Source of the DNA: Thoreauomyces humboldtii
Taxonomy: Eukaryota > Chytridiomycota > Chytridiomycetes > Spizellomycetales > Powellomycetaceae
Direction of reading: 5' to 3'
DNA length: 31,245 bases
Assembly: GCA_027596035.1 (NCBI GenBank)
Contig: JADGJA010000196.1
Span: 1 to 31,245, forward strand
Shown: positions 21,819-31,245 of the stretch, piece by piece
How positions within the stretch are numbered: the stretch's first letter is position 1
Layout: every line of letters begins with the position of its first letter
Translations under genes and position numbers: made by a program
Notes under the pieces: generated by a model
Database searches by the model: none
Seen by the model: the letters and a program-made list of their open reading frames with translations, nothing else
What the model was told of the DNA's origin: nothing

Positions 21819-23835
21819 TCAGATCTGAGGGACGGCATGACCATCCGCCCTCGGATCGCTCCCGCCAGCCCAGCAACCCCCGGCGCTCTTCATGATGATC
21901 TGCCCTCTTCCAAACATCTGTCTAGCGTGTCCCTTCAGCACCTTGACCGAATGTCCCATGCCTCTCAGTTGCTCCACCACATCTTCTGCGATGCCTTCCT
22001 CCAGGTAGACCAAACTTCCAATGTCTCCTTCCTTGCGATCATCCGGCACGTCGGGGGAAACGCAGAACCTCGGGACATCGAGCGCAGCCTGCACATCCAG
22101 CCCACAGGCCACCACGTTCAGGAGCACTTGAAGATGTCCCTGAGGCTGCATGAAACCGCCCATGACGCCATACGCCATGAAAAGATCCCTATCGCCCTCG
22201 GTTCCCCTCGTCACGACTGCCGGGATGATGGTGTGAAACGGTCGCCTCCCTCCGTCGCCCAGCTCGTTCGCGTGTCCATCCTCCAGCGTAAACCCACATC
22301 CCCGGTTCTGGAGCGTGAACCCCGTGCCCTTAGGTATGGCAGACGTGCCGAATCCGTGGTAATTACTTTGAATGTAACTCATTGCGGAGCCGGACTCGTC
22401 CGCTACGGTGAAGAGCACCGTGTCGCTTGACGCCGTAGGAATCCCCCGTCTGATCACAGCGGTCGTGCCCTTCGGATCGAAGAGCTTGGCGCGAGATGCT
22501 AGGTACGGCTTACTCAGCAGCCTCTCCACCGTCTCCTTTTGCATAACATCAGGACACGTGACGAGGGCTCTCGTGTCCGCAAACGCGAGACGCGTGCACT
22601 CGATGAGGGTATGAAGCCACATCGCACTGTTCAGTGGCATTTTGGTGAGATCCACGACTCCAGAGTCTTCCAACGCCTCGACAATCCCGAGCGCAATGAG
22701 CGCGGTAATGCCTTGTCCGTTCGGCGGGCACTCATGGAGGGTCACGCCGTCGGATCCACCGTAGTTGTAACTAATCGGGGTGACGGGAAGGGTGGTGTGA
22801 CTTTTCAGATCTTCGAGCGTCATGACCCCGCCTTGGCTTTGTATCACTGTTTGCAACGGATGTTAATGAATCCCAAAGATTTGACCTGCCTCGGTCGTCG
22901 TCGAACTCACGGTCAACGATGCTCTCAGCGATGGGACCCTCGTAGAATCCCTCCTTGCCACGCTCAGCCAACGCCCTAAACGTCTTCGCCAGATTCAAGT
23001 TGGTGTAGATCTCGCCTGCGGCCGGCGCGTGAGTGTTCCCGCCATGCTCGACGATCAGCATCTCCGCGAAGTTCGGCGACGCGTCCAAGAACCTCTTGTG
23101 GTTCCTTCTCCACTGATGCGAGGAATGCTCCGAGATGGGAACGCCGGACTCGGCCATGCGGATGGCTGGAGCGAGGGCCTGTGCGAGCGTAATCTTACCC
23201 GACCCAAACCAGGTGATCGTGTCGTCCCACGCGGCCGCGCAGCCAGGGACCGTTACGCTGAGGGAGGAGGAGGGTTGGTTACAGCAACAATGATGTGATT
23301 TTACGCGGGAGACAGTCGGCTGCGCGCGGAGGGAGAGCGAGACGATCCTACGTCGCGATTACGCGAGGTCCGTTGCTTTACTCACGCGTTGATGTTCGTC
23401 GGTTCGATGTACTTGCCCGTGATCCCAAGTTCCCTCGCCTTCGCCAAGCTCAACGCCTTCGGAGCCCTGCCGGACCCGTTGAGACCCTTGACCGACCTGT
23501 CCTTGGCATCGTAGAACAGACAGAAGGCATCTCCTCCGATCCCACAGCTCCCTGGTTCAACGAGGTTCAGGGCAGCTGACACGGCCACGGCTGAGTGCAG
23601 GATACCCGGTCAGTTCCAACTTCGTTTCGCGTGCGGAAGCGCAAGGTGGAGAAGAGCCTTTACCGGCGTCGGCTGCGTTGCCACCTGCGTTGAGGATCTC
23701 GATGCCTGCCGCCGCGGCCAGGGGTTGGGAGCAAGCAACCATGCCCCTTGTACCATAGACGACGGACCTCCTCGAAGCAAATTGAAATGGAACATCTGTG
23801 CGTGAGATGGCCTTGTGCGAGTGGACGACGGGCAT
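21819..23835 (-). CDS. Gamma-glutamyltransferase-family (Ntn hydrolase) enzyme
   Basis: Model: complement(21819..22846, 22911..23257, 23386..23590, 23664..23835), 583 residues; the introns are 64, 128 and 73 nt and all phases match. The first ATG is at 23835. The large-subunit part shows [47 protein letters not shown] and PGCAAAW. The self-cleavage region shows [14 protein letters not shown], where Thr384 is the expected new N-terminal nucleophile of the small subunit, followed by [16 protein letters not shown] and the glycine-rich [17 protein letters not shown]. The HGFGT and LQNRG context resembles the cytosolic GGT-like (YwrD-type) branch more than classical secreted GGT, and no signal peptide is seen. 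The real substrate may therefore be another amide. It is divergent from HIS3. Confidence 0.92.
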
Positions 23836-23941
23836 TGCGGAAAAGGGTCGTGGTACAATCTCACACTCTTGGTCTCGCACTCACCACGACCCCCCCTTGC
23901 TGCTTTCCTCGCGTCCACCGACATCTCAGGACACTCTTACC
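23836..23941. promoter_or_regulatory. Compact bidirectional promoter of GGT-family gene and HIS3
   Basis: Only 106 bp separate the two ATGs. The gap contains a perfect 10-bp inverted repeat, GGGTCGTGGT at 23845-23854 and ACCACGACCC at 23883-23892, with a 28-bp spacer. No TGACTCA (Gcn4-type) site was found in the gap. Confidence 0.6.
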
Positions 23942-24725
23942 ATGAGCAAGACAGCATATGTATCGAGAAAGACCAACGAGACAGACATCAGCATCCAACT
24001 GGCTCTCAACCAGTACAGCGCCCAGTCCATCGATGTCTCCACCGGCATCGGCTTCCTCGACCACGTGAGTCCCGAGTTCTCCCCTGAAAGACAACCACAG
24101 CGCGTTTCGAATCCCGGGATTCTGAGCGCCTAGAGCACTTCATCCGATCCTACCTCGCCCCCTCGTCTCGTTGACAGATGCTCCACGCGCTAGCGAAACA
24201 CTCCCGATGGTCCCTCTCCCTCACCTGCAAAGGCGACCTCCACATCGACGACCACCACACGGCCGAAGACTGCGCCATCGCCCTCGGATACGCCTTCCGA
24301 GACGCCCTCGGACCTCCCCAGGGGATACGTCGCTACGGTCACGCCTACGCTCCCCTCGACGAGGCGCTCTCCCGCGCCGTCGTGGACGTCTCCGGAAGAC
24401 CCTACGCCGTCGTGGAGCTGGCACTCAAGAGGGAGAAGCTCGGGGAACTGAGCTGCGAGATGATCCCTCACGTCATCCAGAGCTTTTCCACCGCCGCTGG
24501 GTTGACCGTTCACGTGGATTGCCTCAGGGGGACCAACGATCACCACAGGTGAGTACTGGGCTTCGTACACTTTTCTCTCGCGACCGAAAGATTTGATCTT
24601 TTTGCGCCTCTCCGTCTAGAGCTGAATCGGCGTTCAAGGCGCTCGCCATCGCTCTGAGAGAAGCCATCTCTCCGTTCGGTGCACCCGAAGACATTCCAAG
24701 CACAAAGGGCACCCTCACGGCATGA
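23942..24725 (+). CDS. HIS3: Imidazoleglycerol-phosphate dehydratase
   Basis: Dehydrates imidazole glycerol phosphate to imidazole acetol phosphate, the sixth step of histidine synthesis; a manganese enzyme active as a 24-mer. Model: join(23942..24064, 24178..24548, 24620..24725), 199 residues, introns of 113 and 71 nt in correct phase. The start ATGAGCAAG follows the short bidirectional promoter. Motifs: [16 protein letters not shown] (spanning intron 1), [18 protein letters not shown] with the His/Glu metal ligands, [24 protein letters not shown], and [16 protein letters not shown] (spanning intron 2) with the second metal-binding set. It is a stand-alone enzyme as in fungi, not fused to a phosphatase as in some bacteria. 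Confidence 0.97.
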
Positions 24726-24896
24726 GTTTTCTGCCCTGCTCACACGGTAGTATTCCTTACAACTGTATATACTCATACAATTACCTCACAATTACCGAGT
24801 GGCGAGGTCCTCTCCTGAGCGAGCACCGAGTATGATTCGATCAAAAATAATCAATGCAAAAGTTGAAGGGAAATGCATCACCGGGCTGGCCCAACG

Positions 24897-25588
24897 TCAA
24901 CAGTCTAACGGGATGTCTCGGGCAAAAGAATTGTGGCAGCGCTTGCTCTTCGCCTCGGTGGATCCCGCTCCAGGCACCTCCGTGCCGACGGCCTTCTCAT
25001 CCTCCCGCCACGTCTTGTAGTGCGTGTAGTTCTCGGCGCCGGACGCGTAGTACGTCTTGGGGTCAGCGTTCGGGGTCAGGGGCTTTCCGAGACGGACGCG
25101 TTTGACAAAGTCAGGGTTGGTGATGATGGGCCTTCCGACGCCAACGAGGTCGGTCCGTCCCTCCTTGATGGCGGTCTCTCCGGATTCCGCCAGGTATCCA
25201 CCCGTGAGCATGAGCTTGGTGGGTTCCTGGTGGATCCCCTTGAAGACGTTGAGCTTGCTGTCCGAGTGGTTCCCGCCATCCTGCCACGCTCCGAACTTTG
25301 GTTCCGTGAGCTGGACGTACGCGAGCTTGTACCCGGCGAGACGACCGAGGACGTGACGGAACAGCTTCTCCTCGTCGTCCGGGGAGGTGGCTCCCTGGAT
25401 GCCGAGGAAGGGGGAGAGACGGATGGCGACCCTGGTCGCCGGCAGTTCCGTGAGGACGGCGTCCAGGACCTGGAAGAGGAACCTGCTTCGGTTCTCGACG
25501 GATCCACCGTAGCTGTCTGTACGCTGGTTCACGCTGGACTGGAGGAACTGGTCGATGAGGTATCCGTCAAAATTGGCCTCGCGGGCCC
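24897..25588 (-). pseudogene. Truncated Old Yellow Enzyme (NADH:flavin oxidoreductase) gene relic
   Basis: The open frame encodes the C-terminal half of an OYE-family FMN oxidoreductase. It includes YLIDQFLQSSVNQRTDSYGGSVENR, RLSPF, GGYLAESGETAI, and LVGVGRPIITNPDFVKR, the FMN-phosphate-binding end of the barrel. The 5' half, which carries the first strands and most FMN contacts, is missing: upstream of KRAREANFDG the sequence changes abruptly into a NOM1 segment at 25589. FDG is also joined directly to YLIDQ, so the eight residues usually between them (pattern VExHGANG, with the His and Asn that hold the substrate) are absent. No start codon in context remains. The gene is therefore called dead, although the remaining frame is still open. 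Confidence 0.9.
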
Positions 25589-26574
25589 GTTTGATCCCAA
25601 CGAGGGAGATGACGTCGATGAGTTCGGTCTTACCGGTGACTTGCGACTGGAAGATTACGATTCGGATGTTGAAGAGCTGGAAGATGATGAAGAGTTGGAC
25701 GAGACGAACTTTGATTCAGAGCTGGACAGTGATTCCGATGTTCCTGCCGACGTTTCTGATGGGGAAAGCTTGGACAACGACGAAGATGTTTCGGACGGGA
25801 ACGACTCAGAGGATGACAGAAGCAGTGATGAAGCTGCGGAAGGAAGCTTGGAAGCAGATTCTGGCGATTCTGATGGACCGGATTCGGAAGCTGAGGAGCC
25901 AATACCGAAGTCCACTGCCCCCGCAGTACCAGCCGGCAAGTATGTGCCGCCACACATGCGCGGGCAACCCGCCAGCAAAAGCGAGCAATACCTTCGCTTG
26001 AAGCGTCAGATGCAGGGTCTTTTGAACAGGCTTAGTGACGCCAACATGGAGTCCATCCTGAACGGGATCGAAGAGTGCTACCGGAAGTATTCGCGACACG
26101 ATTGCACCGAGATTCTCACCGACTCGATTGTCGGTTTCATCGCCGACCACGCAAACCTCCTCGACTCGTTTGTCATGACCTACGCAGCATTCGTGGCTGC
26201 TCTTTACAATGCCATCGGAATCGAGTTCACGGCTCATCTGGTCCAGACCATGGTCGAGCTGTTCGACACGTCTCGCGCTGGCTACTTGGCGGATAGGGAG
26301 ACGGACCCGGATGGCGTTCAAGCCAGGAGCAAACGCTGCACGAACATCGTGACCCTCCTGGCATATCTCTATAATTTCGAGGTGGTTGCATGCGTTCTTG
26401 TCTACGATGTGGTGCGGGTCGCCATTGAGGACCTGACGGAGATGGATGTCGAGCTACTATTGCGGATGCTGAGAATCTGCGGCTTCCAGCTCTGTGCTGA
26501 TGACCCGCTTGCACTCAAGGACATCGTCGTTGTGATTCAAGACGCGGCGGCAAAGCAGTCCTCCACGTCTGGCA
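25589..26574 (+). repeat. Truncated duplicate of NOM1 coding sequence
   Basis: Direct-orientation copy of 17983-18968 with 13 substitutions and no gaps (98.7% identity by eye). The reading frame is intact inside the copy but has no start of its own: it reads through antisense OYE sequence upstream and stops soon after the right border (about 26618). Right of the border come A7 and a 10-bp direct repeat AGAAAAAAAC (26574-26583 and 26601-26610). Because the source lies within a single exon, the copy does not tell whether it came from DNA or RNA. Confidence 0.97.
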
Positions 26575-26610
26575 GAAAAAAACGGGTGTACGGAACCTCA
26601 AGAAAAAAAC

Positions 26611-27335
26611 ATATATGATACTCAAAGGCCCGCACGGAAGATTCCTGTGCGTGCACGATCCATTTCCCCCCGATGGTTCTTCAGTAAAAGACCTACCGAT
26701 ACCCGTTCTGGGTGCAGGGGCGGAGGACGGGATCGGGGACGAGGAGTAGCGCCCGTGTGGAACGCCGGCCACTTAACTGCGGGCGGCATCGGTCAGAGTT
26801 GAGCGGAAGCGGTAAAGCGCATCGTACATATACAATTGTAGAGCGTGATTTCTGGATGGGGACAAACAGTGGTGGTGGTGGTGGCCTTGTCCGACCGAAG
26901 AGACAGCAATGGGCCGGTCCCCGGTGCTCGGTTCCTGGTTACCTGCCCCGACCAGCGGGTTGCCCGGTTCCTTCTTTCCTCCAATACAGTCCAGCGGTAC
27001 ACAACACAAGAGAGCCTTCCAAGAGAGCCCCCATCTCGCCAACCGCCAGCATAGGACACTCACGGGAAAGTGTACGTAGTGGCGGCAGTAGTATCGCTAG
27101 AAACACACGGAGCCCTTTCGTCACCAGCTGCCTCTTTCTCCGCCGTCTCGTTTGCATCGGGGGACCGATATCAGAGCCTAGGCGGACGACGACGGTAGAC
27201 GGCAGTGTATCGCAGAAGCCAAGTCGTTCCCCGCCTTCTCGACCGATATCCCTCAACCTTGCATTTCCCGACCCCTGCTCTCAGTGGCAAGTCGATCCCA
27301 GAAAGCAGTTGGATTGATCGCCTCCTACCTTCAGA
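26611..27335. promoter_or_regulatory. Upstream region of TBC-domain gene
   Basis: About 725 bp between the duplicated segment and the TBC-protein ATG. It contains a short GGT microsatellite (26867-26884). No other gene was recognised, and no sequence resembling the missing 5' half of the OYE gene was seen on the minus strand. Confidence 0.5.
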
Positions 27336-30300
27336 ATGCTCGGCCCATCAGCTGTCCCGACGCCACCACCATCGGCTGGGGCTGCCGAGCTTCGTTTTGA
27401 GCGAACCCCCGTGGTGGGCAAACCAGCTCGTCCAGCCGTCGATACCATTGCAGGGCAGGCCCGGGCTCGGCATATACGGAAACAGCAGTCCGAACAGTTG
27501 CTGAGAGCGGCGCCACCAGGAGCTCCTGTTACAGCTTCCTTCCACGCTGGACCCGCCGCAACGGAACTGTTACTTAGCTTACCGACCGTTCATTTTACAA
27601 CGACGACACCCATCGTGTCTGGGGGCGCACACAATCGGCTGAAGCAGCGCGCTCAGGCGGAGAGGGATTCGGCCGATCAGGACGACTTGGAGCATCGCTT
27701 GACCCTAGGACCTCTTACGACGGCGGTAGGCTTCGACGATGTTCTCGCTCGCATCGACAAGCTGCACTTTAGTGAGTTCAGCAATGGCGATCCGGCTGCC
27801 GGCACTCGCTTCGCCGAGCACGTTTTCGAGGGTCTTCACTGGGATGCCGAACGCCCCACGCCAGTCGACAAGGACCTACCGCAGCGACCGCAGTCCCCGT
27901 TCCAGAAGGAGATCCTCCGCAACACTCCGAACCGTCCGCTCACGCCGTTAGACGAGAGGCCGCTTGCCCGTCGACCCTCCCCTTTGTCCTCGCCGAGTCC
28001 GTCACCGCCGAGATCCCCGCCTAGGGAATCCGCCACAGATCGCGGAAGGCGCTTTGGAAAGCGGATGCTGGTCATCGCACGGAAGAAGTCGTCTCTGTTC
28101 AGCAGTCGTCAAACGTCACCCATCCGCACCGAGTCGCCACCTCTCAACAAAGCCTATTCGATGCCAGAGTCGAGGCCTTTCAGCATAACGGATCCGCCCT
28201 CACCTTTTTCAACTTCCGCGCCAACTTTGATTCTCCCACCAACAGTCGAGGAGGAGGAAGAGGAGACCGGAGACTCGAGCGAACGATCCGCGTACGAGCC
28301 GTACTCGCGCCTCGGCCAGTACTCACCAGCAAGAACTCTCGCCTCCTCTTCGCCTTCTCCACCCTCTTCACCTTCACGCTCCGTCCGCGCTCGCGTACGT
28401 GAGCTCTTTGGAACCCCCTTTTCCCCTCAGCCACACCCGCCACCGCCACAACCACGGTCTCGGTCACGCACCAACCGCCAGGACTCCTGGACGGATTCGA
28501 GCAATCCGAAGTCCCTTTCCCCTCGTGTCCGCTCTCGATCTCGAACAGACGAGCCAAGTGCCGGAGATGGTCAACAACTACACAAGTCTTTTGCAAAGTT
28601 CCGCTCAGCATCCCGCAGCGATCTCCGGGGCGCGAACAACAGCGCTGCACCATCGCACAGCGGGAGCAGCGCATCCAGCCTGACTCATCGAAATATGTCT
28701 GTCAATGGGGTGGCATCGCCCCGAAAGTCGCTCGACGCTGCGTCGCGGAAGTCCTCGGATCTATTCTTTGAGTTTGTTGATGAACTCTACTCCCGCGCCG
28801 ACCCGCACGGCTTCGTCGTGTATCCGGGCACTAAACCTCGAACCGCCAAGGCAGCTGAGGCGCGCTTCTTGGCTCGAGACCGCGAGCGCTCGACGAAGTG
28901 GAGGGCGATGGCAAGGGATGCACCTACCCACCCGGCGGTAATGGAGGCCGAGCGGCGCGTTGCTGGGGGGATCACGCATTGTGGCGCTGTGGTACCGCCA
29001 AAGGTTGCCATCTCGCCTGTCTTTACATTCGTTCGGGGTGGAAAGGTATTGTGCATCGTAACGCTGGAGTGCTATTGCCACACATGGTCTGATCAAGCTT
29101 GGATGTCTAGTTTGTCTCTCGTCTGCACAAAGGAGTTCCTCAACTATGGCGGGGTCACGTCTGGTATCATCTCATCACTTCGTTGAGCGGAGTATACGAT
29201 CGCATGACGTCGGATCAAGTCGGCTTGGCGGAAGCAGACTTCATTATCAAATACCACGTGAGTCCTTTTGTGGAAGCGCTATCTTGAATCAATATCTTTG
29301 GGTACTTATGCGAGGTCAATCAGCAATACAAGGACGAACCATCTGGTCATGATGAGGATATCATGCTTGTAGTCCCGAAAACTTTTGCGAACCACATCTG
29401 GTTTATGCAACGACAAGGACCTGGGTATGCGCTTTGTACTGCACTTCCCCGCTTATCCCGCTGACCGCTTGCTTATTCCGCGTCCGACAGTCAACTAGCA
29501 TTAGCCCGTCTATTGACCGCTTATGCCAACTACGACGGATCGCTCAGCGCGGCAGCGGCTGGCGGCCTCAATAACCTTGCGGCGATGCTACTTACGGTCA
29601 TGGAAGAAGAACGCGCGTTTATCGCTCTTATTCACTTGCTGCACGCCCCACAGCTCGGTACCCCGTTTTACAATGTCCGGGTCCTCGTATCACCACCGCC
29701 TCTGGTCCCTGTCAAGTCTACCCGAGCCCATTCCCACGGCCGTCAGAAGCCTCTGCCGGCTCGTCCGGCAGCGATGGACGCCGAAGTCTGCTCTGTGCAC
29801 GACGCGCTCATGAGCGCTCACGTCCCTCGTCTGGTTCAAAGGTTCCGTGACTGCAAGGTGTCTACCACGGCGTATGCTCCCCGATGGTACGCCACCTTCT
29901 TCCTCTCCCTTTGCAACATGGACGCACCGCCGAGGAGGTATCGGAAGGTGTCCTCCGGTTCCAATGCGTTCTTGAGCGACTGCGACGACTCGAACGACGA
30001 CAGGAGCGAGCGAGGACCCACTTCGGGGAACACTGACGACGATGACGAGTACGACAATGATGCGTACCAGCGTCGAGCGGCGATGGAAGCCGCATTGCAT
30101 CCCGCCGGCAAGCGATGGGAAGGCGTGCTGGGATTCCCCACCGCCGTCAGATGCTGGGACTTCATCGCTGCAGTGGGATGGGAAGGCGCTTGTGTCATCG
30201 CCGTCTGTCTCCTCAAACACCATGAAGGTAAGAACCCAACCTTCGACATGCGAGTTGTCATGTCCTGCACCATCTGACGCTCGTGTTTTCGATTCCATCT

Positions 30301-30524
30301 TAGCTACCCTGCTCAGTCTCCCGTCCGACACCCTTCTCCCGTTTCTTTGCAACGGAGTCGAGGACACCGCGGACCTATCGGACCACGATAGCGGTACGTC
30401 CATGAGCGGACTGGCGATGCCACCGCACGCGTTGGACCGCATCCGTGACGCAATCACCGCCGTACCGTCGCCGGACCCCGATCGCTTCATGAGATTGGTC
30501 CGGAGGACCTGGGACGCTCGCTGA
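27336..30524 (+). CDS. TBC (Rab-GAP-fold) domain protein, probably catalytically inactive
   Basis: Model: join(27336..29045, 29111..29257, 29324..29424, 29491..30227, 30304..30524), 971 residues; introns are 65-76 nt and all phases match. The first 480 residues are disordered and rich in Ser/Pro with many SPxR and RSRSR stretches. The TBC domain begins near 571: RLHKGVPQLWRGHVWYHL (motif of the first helices), then TFANHIWF, GPGQLALARLLTAYANYD and GGLNNLAAMLLTVMEEERAF. After that come APRWYATFFLSL and VRCWDFIAAVGWEGACVIAVCLL. The two catalytic fingers of active Rab-GAPs are not conserved: IxxDxxR reads IMLVVPK (632-638), and YxQ reads AAA within SAAAAGGLNN. An acidic insert (DDDDEYDND) lies in the C-terminal half. 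It likely binds a small GTPase or scaffolds membrane traffic without stimulating hydrolysis. Confidence 0.85.
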
Positions 30525-31245
30525 GCTCAGCCAAGCAAGTCATACCCCTTACCAGAAGATTCCCTTCCTTCATCTGTCCGTCGGATCCTGTAAATTACCT
30601 CGAACCCACCCCCTTCACCACTCCCTTTGTACAGTCACCAGTTCCTTTTCCCCCATTCGCCCTTACCTATGTCCTTGTTTGTAGTATGCCTGACCCTGTC
30701 CGTCACCTCTGTTGCCCATGATAGTTTTAGTTTTTTTTCTTGCCGTTGTTCAGTTAATCGTAATTTCACTACACTGCGGCTCAAACTTTTTTCTCGTAGA
30801 ATCTGCATCAGATCTGATCTTTGCGAAAGAAAAGCCGGGTTGTTGCCCCGGTCACCGCGCAAAGAAAAAACAAAACTGTATTGAATATCGACTCAGGATA
30901 GCGTGCCGTACGATGCCAAAGATGTACAGTACACAGCATGCATCTTTTCCACATGGCGTTTGTCTCCCGTGCTCAGCCTTCTGATGGCATGTCGATGGGA
31001 TCGAATGAGTGGGTCATCATGTAGCTGCTGCCGGATTTTCCGAATCCATCAAACCCTGAGCGAGCTCAGGGCTACCGGTACGAACGTCTGATCGGTCGAT
31101 AAGTTCAAGGACAAGGACAGAGATAGGGAACAAAAAAAAAGATATGATTAAGCCTTCGCCAGGAGGGCAGGCGGGTTTGCTTGGAAAGATAACAAAACTC
31201 CGATGGGGATGCAGAACGTGTGAGGAGAGGGAGAGAGGGAGAGAG
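30525..31245. other. Gene-poor right end with hairpin and purine microsatellite
   Basis: A 721-bp region after the TBC stop. It contains T- and A-rich runs (30729-30738 and an A9 at 31132-31140), a 7-bp-stem hairpin CCCTGAG-cgag-CTCAGGG (31054-31071) and a GA-rich simple repeat at 31215-31245. No gene could be supported. Confidence 0.5.
31215..31245. repeat. GA-rich simple sequence
   Basis: Purine-only run of GAGAGG/GAGAGA units reaching the window end; it probably continues beyond it. Confidence 0.7.

Noticed and set aside
21319..21876. 185-codon open frame on the minus strand downstream of the GGT-family gene
   Set aside because: It overlaps the 3' end of the real gene, has no recognisable domain and a composition like translated non-coding DNA.
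26574..26610. Poly(A) tail proving retroposition of the NOM1 copy
   Set aside because: The A run is only seven bases and is interrupted by other sequence. The copy ends inside an exon, has no target-site duplication that could be seen, and the source segment has no intron to be lost.
24933..26618. 561-codon plus-strand open frame as a genuine fusion gene
   Set aside because: Its first 220 codons are antisense to the OYE relic, and only the duplicated NOM1 part is meaningful. It is reported as a by-product of the rearrangement.
30973..31055. Minus-strand frame ending SYMMTHSFDPIDMPSEG as the last exon of another gene
   Set aside because: The supposed acceptor CTCAG is one arm of a perfect hairpin (31054-31071), and no coding exon or normal-length intron is visible upstream within the remaining 190 bp.

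Overview
The window comes from a nuclear eukaryotic genome, most likely a fungus and plausibly an early-diverging (chytrid-type) one. Nearly every gene carries short GT-AG introns, mostly 56-90 nt with a few up to about 130 nt. The gene set includes a stand-alone imidazoleglycerol-phosphate dehydratase (HIS3), a protein with the MedA/DUF7082-type fungal regulator domain and a Whi5-like G1/S repressor candidate. It also holds an ABCA-type transporter and a protein resembling the N-terminal domain of MDH1B, both of which fit flagellated fungi better than yeasts. All gene models were spliced by hand; each stated junction keeps the reading frame, and family motifs support most of them.

Layout. 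1-2959 (-): ABCA half-transporter, cut by the window edge. 3661-4181 (+): small MDH1B-N-like protein. 4286-6567 (-): S9A peptidase (oligopeptidase B type), divergent from 6822-9212 (+): malonyl-CoA decarboxylase with 11 exons. 9435-10876 (-): MedA/DUF7082-like regulator with a reading-frame break at an A8 run. 11763-13723 (+): Whi5-like protein. 14123-14194 (-): tRNA-Ala(UGC). 14381-15361 (+): phosphoribosyltransferase. 15685-16647 (+): GNAT-like protein. 16919-20069 (+): ribosome-biogenesis protein NOM1/Sgd1. 20205-20970 (-): cytidine deaminase. 21819-23835 (-): gamma-glutamyltransferase-family enzyme, sharing a 106-bp divergent promoter with HIS3 (23942-24725, +). 24897-25588 (-): 3' half of an Old Yellow Enzyme gene, broken and joined to a 986-bp copy of the NOM1 gene (25589-26574). 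27336-30524 (+): TBC-domain protein whose two catalytic fingers are absent.

Most genes are unrelated housekeeping functions (histidine synthesis, pyrimidine salvage, fatty-acid metabolism, glutathione-type amide chemistry, ribosome assembly, membrane traffic, cell cycle) packed with short intergenic gaps; there is no operon-like functional cluster. The most unusual region is 24.9-26.6 kb, where a segmental copy of NOM1 coding sequence lies 7.6 kb downstream of its source and abuts a dead oxidoreductase gene. The copy differs from the source at 13 of 986 positions, mostly by C-to-T or G-to-A changes.
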